Below, in pieces: positions 60,183-61,620 of a DNA stretch of 61,620 nucleotides. Origin of the DNA: a virus; IMG/VR virus record IMGVR_UViG_3300028559_000041, positions 1-61,620 of that record; one strand, given 5' to 3'. The notes below the pieces were generated by a model. The model did not search any database, was not told the origin of the DNA, and was given only the letters and a program-made list of their open reading frames with translations. Numbering within the stretch: the first letter of the stretch is position 1; every line of letters starts with the position of its first letter. The position numbers and the translations under genes were made by a program.

Positions 60183-61328
60183 TTAAAATATTTTTATAAA
60201 TTCCTCTTCAATTAAACTACCCTTTATGGAGTTCAAATATCTTTTAGTTATGCATAAATTATCAATATCTCCTATTATTTCCGGATCTATGTTATTATTA
60301 AATCCATAAAAAACACTAATCTTGTGGTCTATACAAGGATAAAACCTATGAGTATGTGAGTAGGCAAGATAGGTTTTTATAACCTCATCATCATAATAAT
60401 CATTACCGTTCCAATTTTCATAGAGAGTTTTCTTATTCTTGTTTGTTATTTTCCTAACTTTCCTTTTATATATTTTCCAATCAGGTAATAATGAATCAGG
60501 TATAATTTGATTATTCTCTATCTTAGTTTTAATTATCCTATCATATATTTCAGAGACTTGCGAAACATTTTCAAATCCATATTTTTCTAAACAAGTATCC
60601 TTTTTCTTCTTTTCAATTTCATCTATCTTATTAATAAAGTTAATTCTCCAATCTTCAGTTTTAAAAATAGAATCAACTCCGTATTTTTTTAAAAATGAAG
60701 ATTTCATTTTACTAATAATCATTTCTTTATTCTCTTGAATTTTATTTTTAAAATACTCAGTTTTTGAGTATGAATCAAATCCCCAGTTTTTTATTAACGT
60801 CAATTTGGATTTATTTTTAAATTCATCAGAAGACATCCATATCCTATTTGAATCTATAATTTCTGGTCTCATTAATGGATTTGTAAATCCATACTTTTCC
60901 AAGCAAGTTTGTTTAGTTTTTTCTCTAAAATCCTTTAACATATTTGGATTTTTAACTCCATATTTTTCTAAGCAAGTTTTATTATATTTTTCCTTAAAGT
61001 CATCAGTTTCAGAAAACGATTTAACACCAAATAATTTTAGATTAGTCATTTCTTTCTTTTTATTTTTACAACCAAAACATGAATAAAAATTATAACCTCC
61101 TCTTTCAAAGTTTTTCCAATACTTTGAAAGTGTAATGTAATTTTCACAATTACACAAGTCACAAATAGCAGTTATTCTAACCTTAGAATTTTTTGGAATG
61201 TCTTTAATTAGTACTTCTAATATTTTTTTATCGGAAAAACCACCAATATGTATATCATATCCCAATAACTTATAGTGTGATATGTTTCTTGAATTTACGG
61301 AGACTAAAACATTTTTTTCTTTTATCAT
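60183..61328 (-). CDS. HNH-type homing endonuclease splitting the polymerase region
   Basis: 381 residues. N-terminal zinc pair (CDLCNCENY, CFGCKNKKK). Five or six repeats around CLEKYGVKNP / KLFGVKSF / KKYGVDSIF follow, as in the 6467 protein. The C-terminal part reads HTHRFYPCIDHKISVFYGF, then P-E-I-I-G-D-I-D-N-L-C-I-T-K-R-Y-L-N, with H, D-H and N in HNH order. It lies on the minus strand between the clamp and the polymerase C-terminal fragment, so it probably caused the split of the polymerase gene. Confidence 0.75.
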   Translation of the reverse strand: MIKEKNVLVSVNSRNISHYKLLGYDIHIGGFSDKKILEVLIKDIPKNSKVRITAICDLCNCENYITLSKYWKNFERGGYNFYSCFGCKNKKKEMTNLKLFGVKSFSETDDFKEKYNKTCLEKYGVKNPNMLKDFREKTKQTCLEKYGFTNPLMRPEIIDSNRIWMSSDEFKNKSKLTLIKNWGFDSYSKTEYFKNKIQENKEMIISKMKSSFLKKYGVDSIFKTEDWRINFINKIDEIEKKKKDTCLEKYGFENVSQVSEIYDRIIKTKIENNQIIPDSLLPDWKIYKRKVRKITNKNKKTLYENWNGNDYYDDEVIKTYLAYSHTHRFYPCIDHKISVFYGFNNNIDPEIIGDIDNLCITKRYLNSIKGSLIEEEFIKIF

Positions 61329-61404
61329 ATAAAAACTAATTAATTTTATTATATATAAAATAACATATATACCTTTTAGGATATATTTAAAAAATAATTA
61401 AAAA

Positions 61405-61548
61405 ATTGACTAAACAAGAAAAATTAAATAAAATCGAGTTATTAAAAAATAAAGCCAGCGAGTTGAAAAGGGAAAGTGATTACTACAATGCCTTACAGCT
61501 CGCTCTTTTTTAACCCCCTCAAATTTATTTGAGGGGGTATTGACTAAA
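61405..61548 (+). repeat. 10-base direct repeat around the polymerase fragment start and insert
   Basis: ATTGACTAAA occurs at 61405-61414, at the possible start of the fragment, and again at 61539-61548, at the right end of the 39-base insert. It may mark a mobility or repair event. Confidence 0.5.
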
Positions 61549-61620
61549 ACTTATATTGAACGGATCTTATGGTGCATTTGCGACGCAATACTTCATACTT
61601 TTCAACCAACACGTTGCTGG
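61406..61620 (+). CDS. Family-B DNA polymerase fragment, split upstream and interrupted by a 39-base insert (runs off right edge)
   Basis: From the TTG at 61406 the frame gives LTKQEKLNKIELLKNKASEL and continues to DYYNALQLALF, then stops (TAA, 61511). After 39 extra bases the polymerase resumes in the same frame: LKLILNGSYGAFATQYFILF, i.e. motif B (K-x-x-x-N-x-x-Y-G) of family-B polymerases with its essential Lys (61547-61549). Removing 61505-61543 gives the seamless YYNALQLALKLILNGSYG. The N-terminal polymerase (exonuclease, motif A) is not in the window. The fragment start is ATT- or TTG-type, with no good ribosome-binding site, so how it is translated is open. Confidence 0.75.
61505..61543 (+). 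other. 39-base insert with hairpin in DNA polymerase gene (candidate translational bypass element)
   Basis: The insert has in-frame TAA (61511-61513) and TGA (61541-61543) and a perfect 10-bp hairpin, CCCCCTCAAA (61514-61523) with TTTGAGGGGG (61528-61537), loop TTTA, directly after the first stop. Neither strand has a T-run after the stem, so it is not a terminator. Leu codons CTT (61505-61507) and CTA (61544-61546) could be take-off and landing sites; the hop would restore motif B exactly. It is too short for a group I intron. Confidence 0.55.

Noticed and set aside
61514-61537. Intrinsic terminator at the end of the polymerase fragment
   Set aside because: The stem is strong but neither strand has a T-run after it, unlike every other terminator in the window; the T-run lies before it.
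61406-61620. Group I or II intron in the polymerase gene
   Set aside because: The extra segment is 39 bases, too short for a self-splicing intron core.
1-61620. tRNA genes
   Set aside because: I saw no GC-richer cloverleaf-type segment with T-loop sequence in the spacers, all of which are short and very AT-rich.

Overview
This window is part of the genome of a large, strongly AT-rich, contractile-tailed (T4-like) bacteriophage that probably infects a member of the Bacteroidota. The T4-like character comes from a giant tail sheath protein, a tail tube protein, a gp26-like baseplate hub protein, a large terminase, a gp47-like nuclease subunit, UvsX, a probable UvsY, a probable sliding clamp and a fragment of family-B DNA polymerase. 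The host guess rests on Bacteroidota-style promoter matches (TTTG-19-TATATTTG before 16465), a ClpS-like protein that looks like Bacteroidota ClpS, and a C-terminal motif common in Bacteroidota proteins (16465 gene). Genes are tightly packed on both strands, often with ATGA or TAATG overlaps, and convergent units are separated by short hairpin terminators. I see no tRNA, rRNA or CRISPR, and no gene-free stretch longer than about 300 bases.

Layout. 1-3.2 kb: homing-type repeat protein, an ATGA-coupled run of small genes starting with an ADP-ribosyltransferase-like protein, and an HNH endonuclease inserted into a small cupin-like gene. 3.2-16.4 kb: gp47-like nuclease, tail tube, hub protein, a Vsr-like endonuclease, the 1398-residue sheath and three tagged proteins. 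16.4-25.7 kb: small genes, terminase, ClpS-like adaptor, an endonuclease, a HAD phosphatase and a spanin-like pair. 25.7-31.2 kb: HNH endonuclease, tagged enzymes (isochorismatase-like, amidoligase-like, HExxH protein) and small probable tail genes. 31.2-40.1 kb: a 2954-residue modular tape-measure-like protein. 40.2-48 kb: tagged small proteins, an endonuclease, UvsX, phosphoesterase, FkbM methyltransferase, HAD hydrolase and a lipoprotein. 48-56.7 kb: WYL-like protein, PPK2-type polyphosphate kinase, M15 endolysin, UvsY-like protein, GIY-YIG endonuclease and an NAD salvage operon (NadM-Nudix, aminotransferase, NadV/Nampt, unknown). 56.7-59.4 kb: six consecutive tagged proteins. 59.4 kb to the end: sliding clamp, HNH endonuclease and the start of a split DNA polymerase.

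Two themes stand out. First, about 22 otherwise unrelated proteins share a short N-terminal tag of the form MK-x-L-K-x-F-E-x-F-x-E. It resembles the capsid-targeting peptides of T4 internal proteins (MKTYQEFIAE), which the prohead protease cleaves. Several tagged proteins look like enzymes (ADP-ribosyltransferase, polyphosphate kinase, amidoligase, isochorismatase-like hydrolase, metallopeptidase), so they may be a payload packaged in the capsid and injected into the host. Second, the DNA polymerase gene at the right end is broken by a homing endonuclease gene and, about 100 bases further on, by a 39-base insert with in-frame stops and a perfect 10-bp hairpin. This is the arrangement of the T4 mobA/gene 60 cassette, where ribosomes hop over a 50-base gap, and it is a candidate second case of phage translational bypassing.

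The NAD operon, the ClpS-like adaptor, the lipoprotein and the PPK2 suggest control of host metabolism and defence. Eight homing-type endonuclease genes in 61 kb, several next to core genes, show heavy invasion by selfish DNA.
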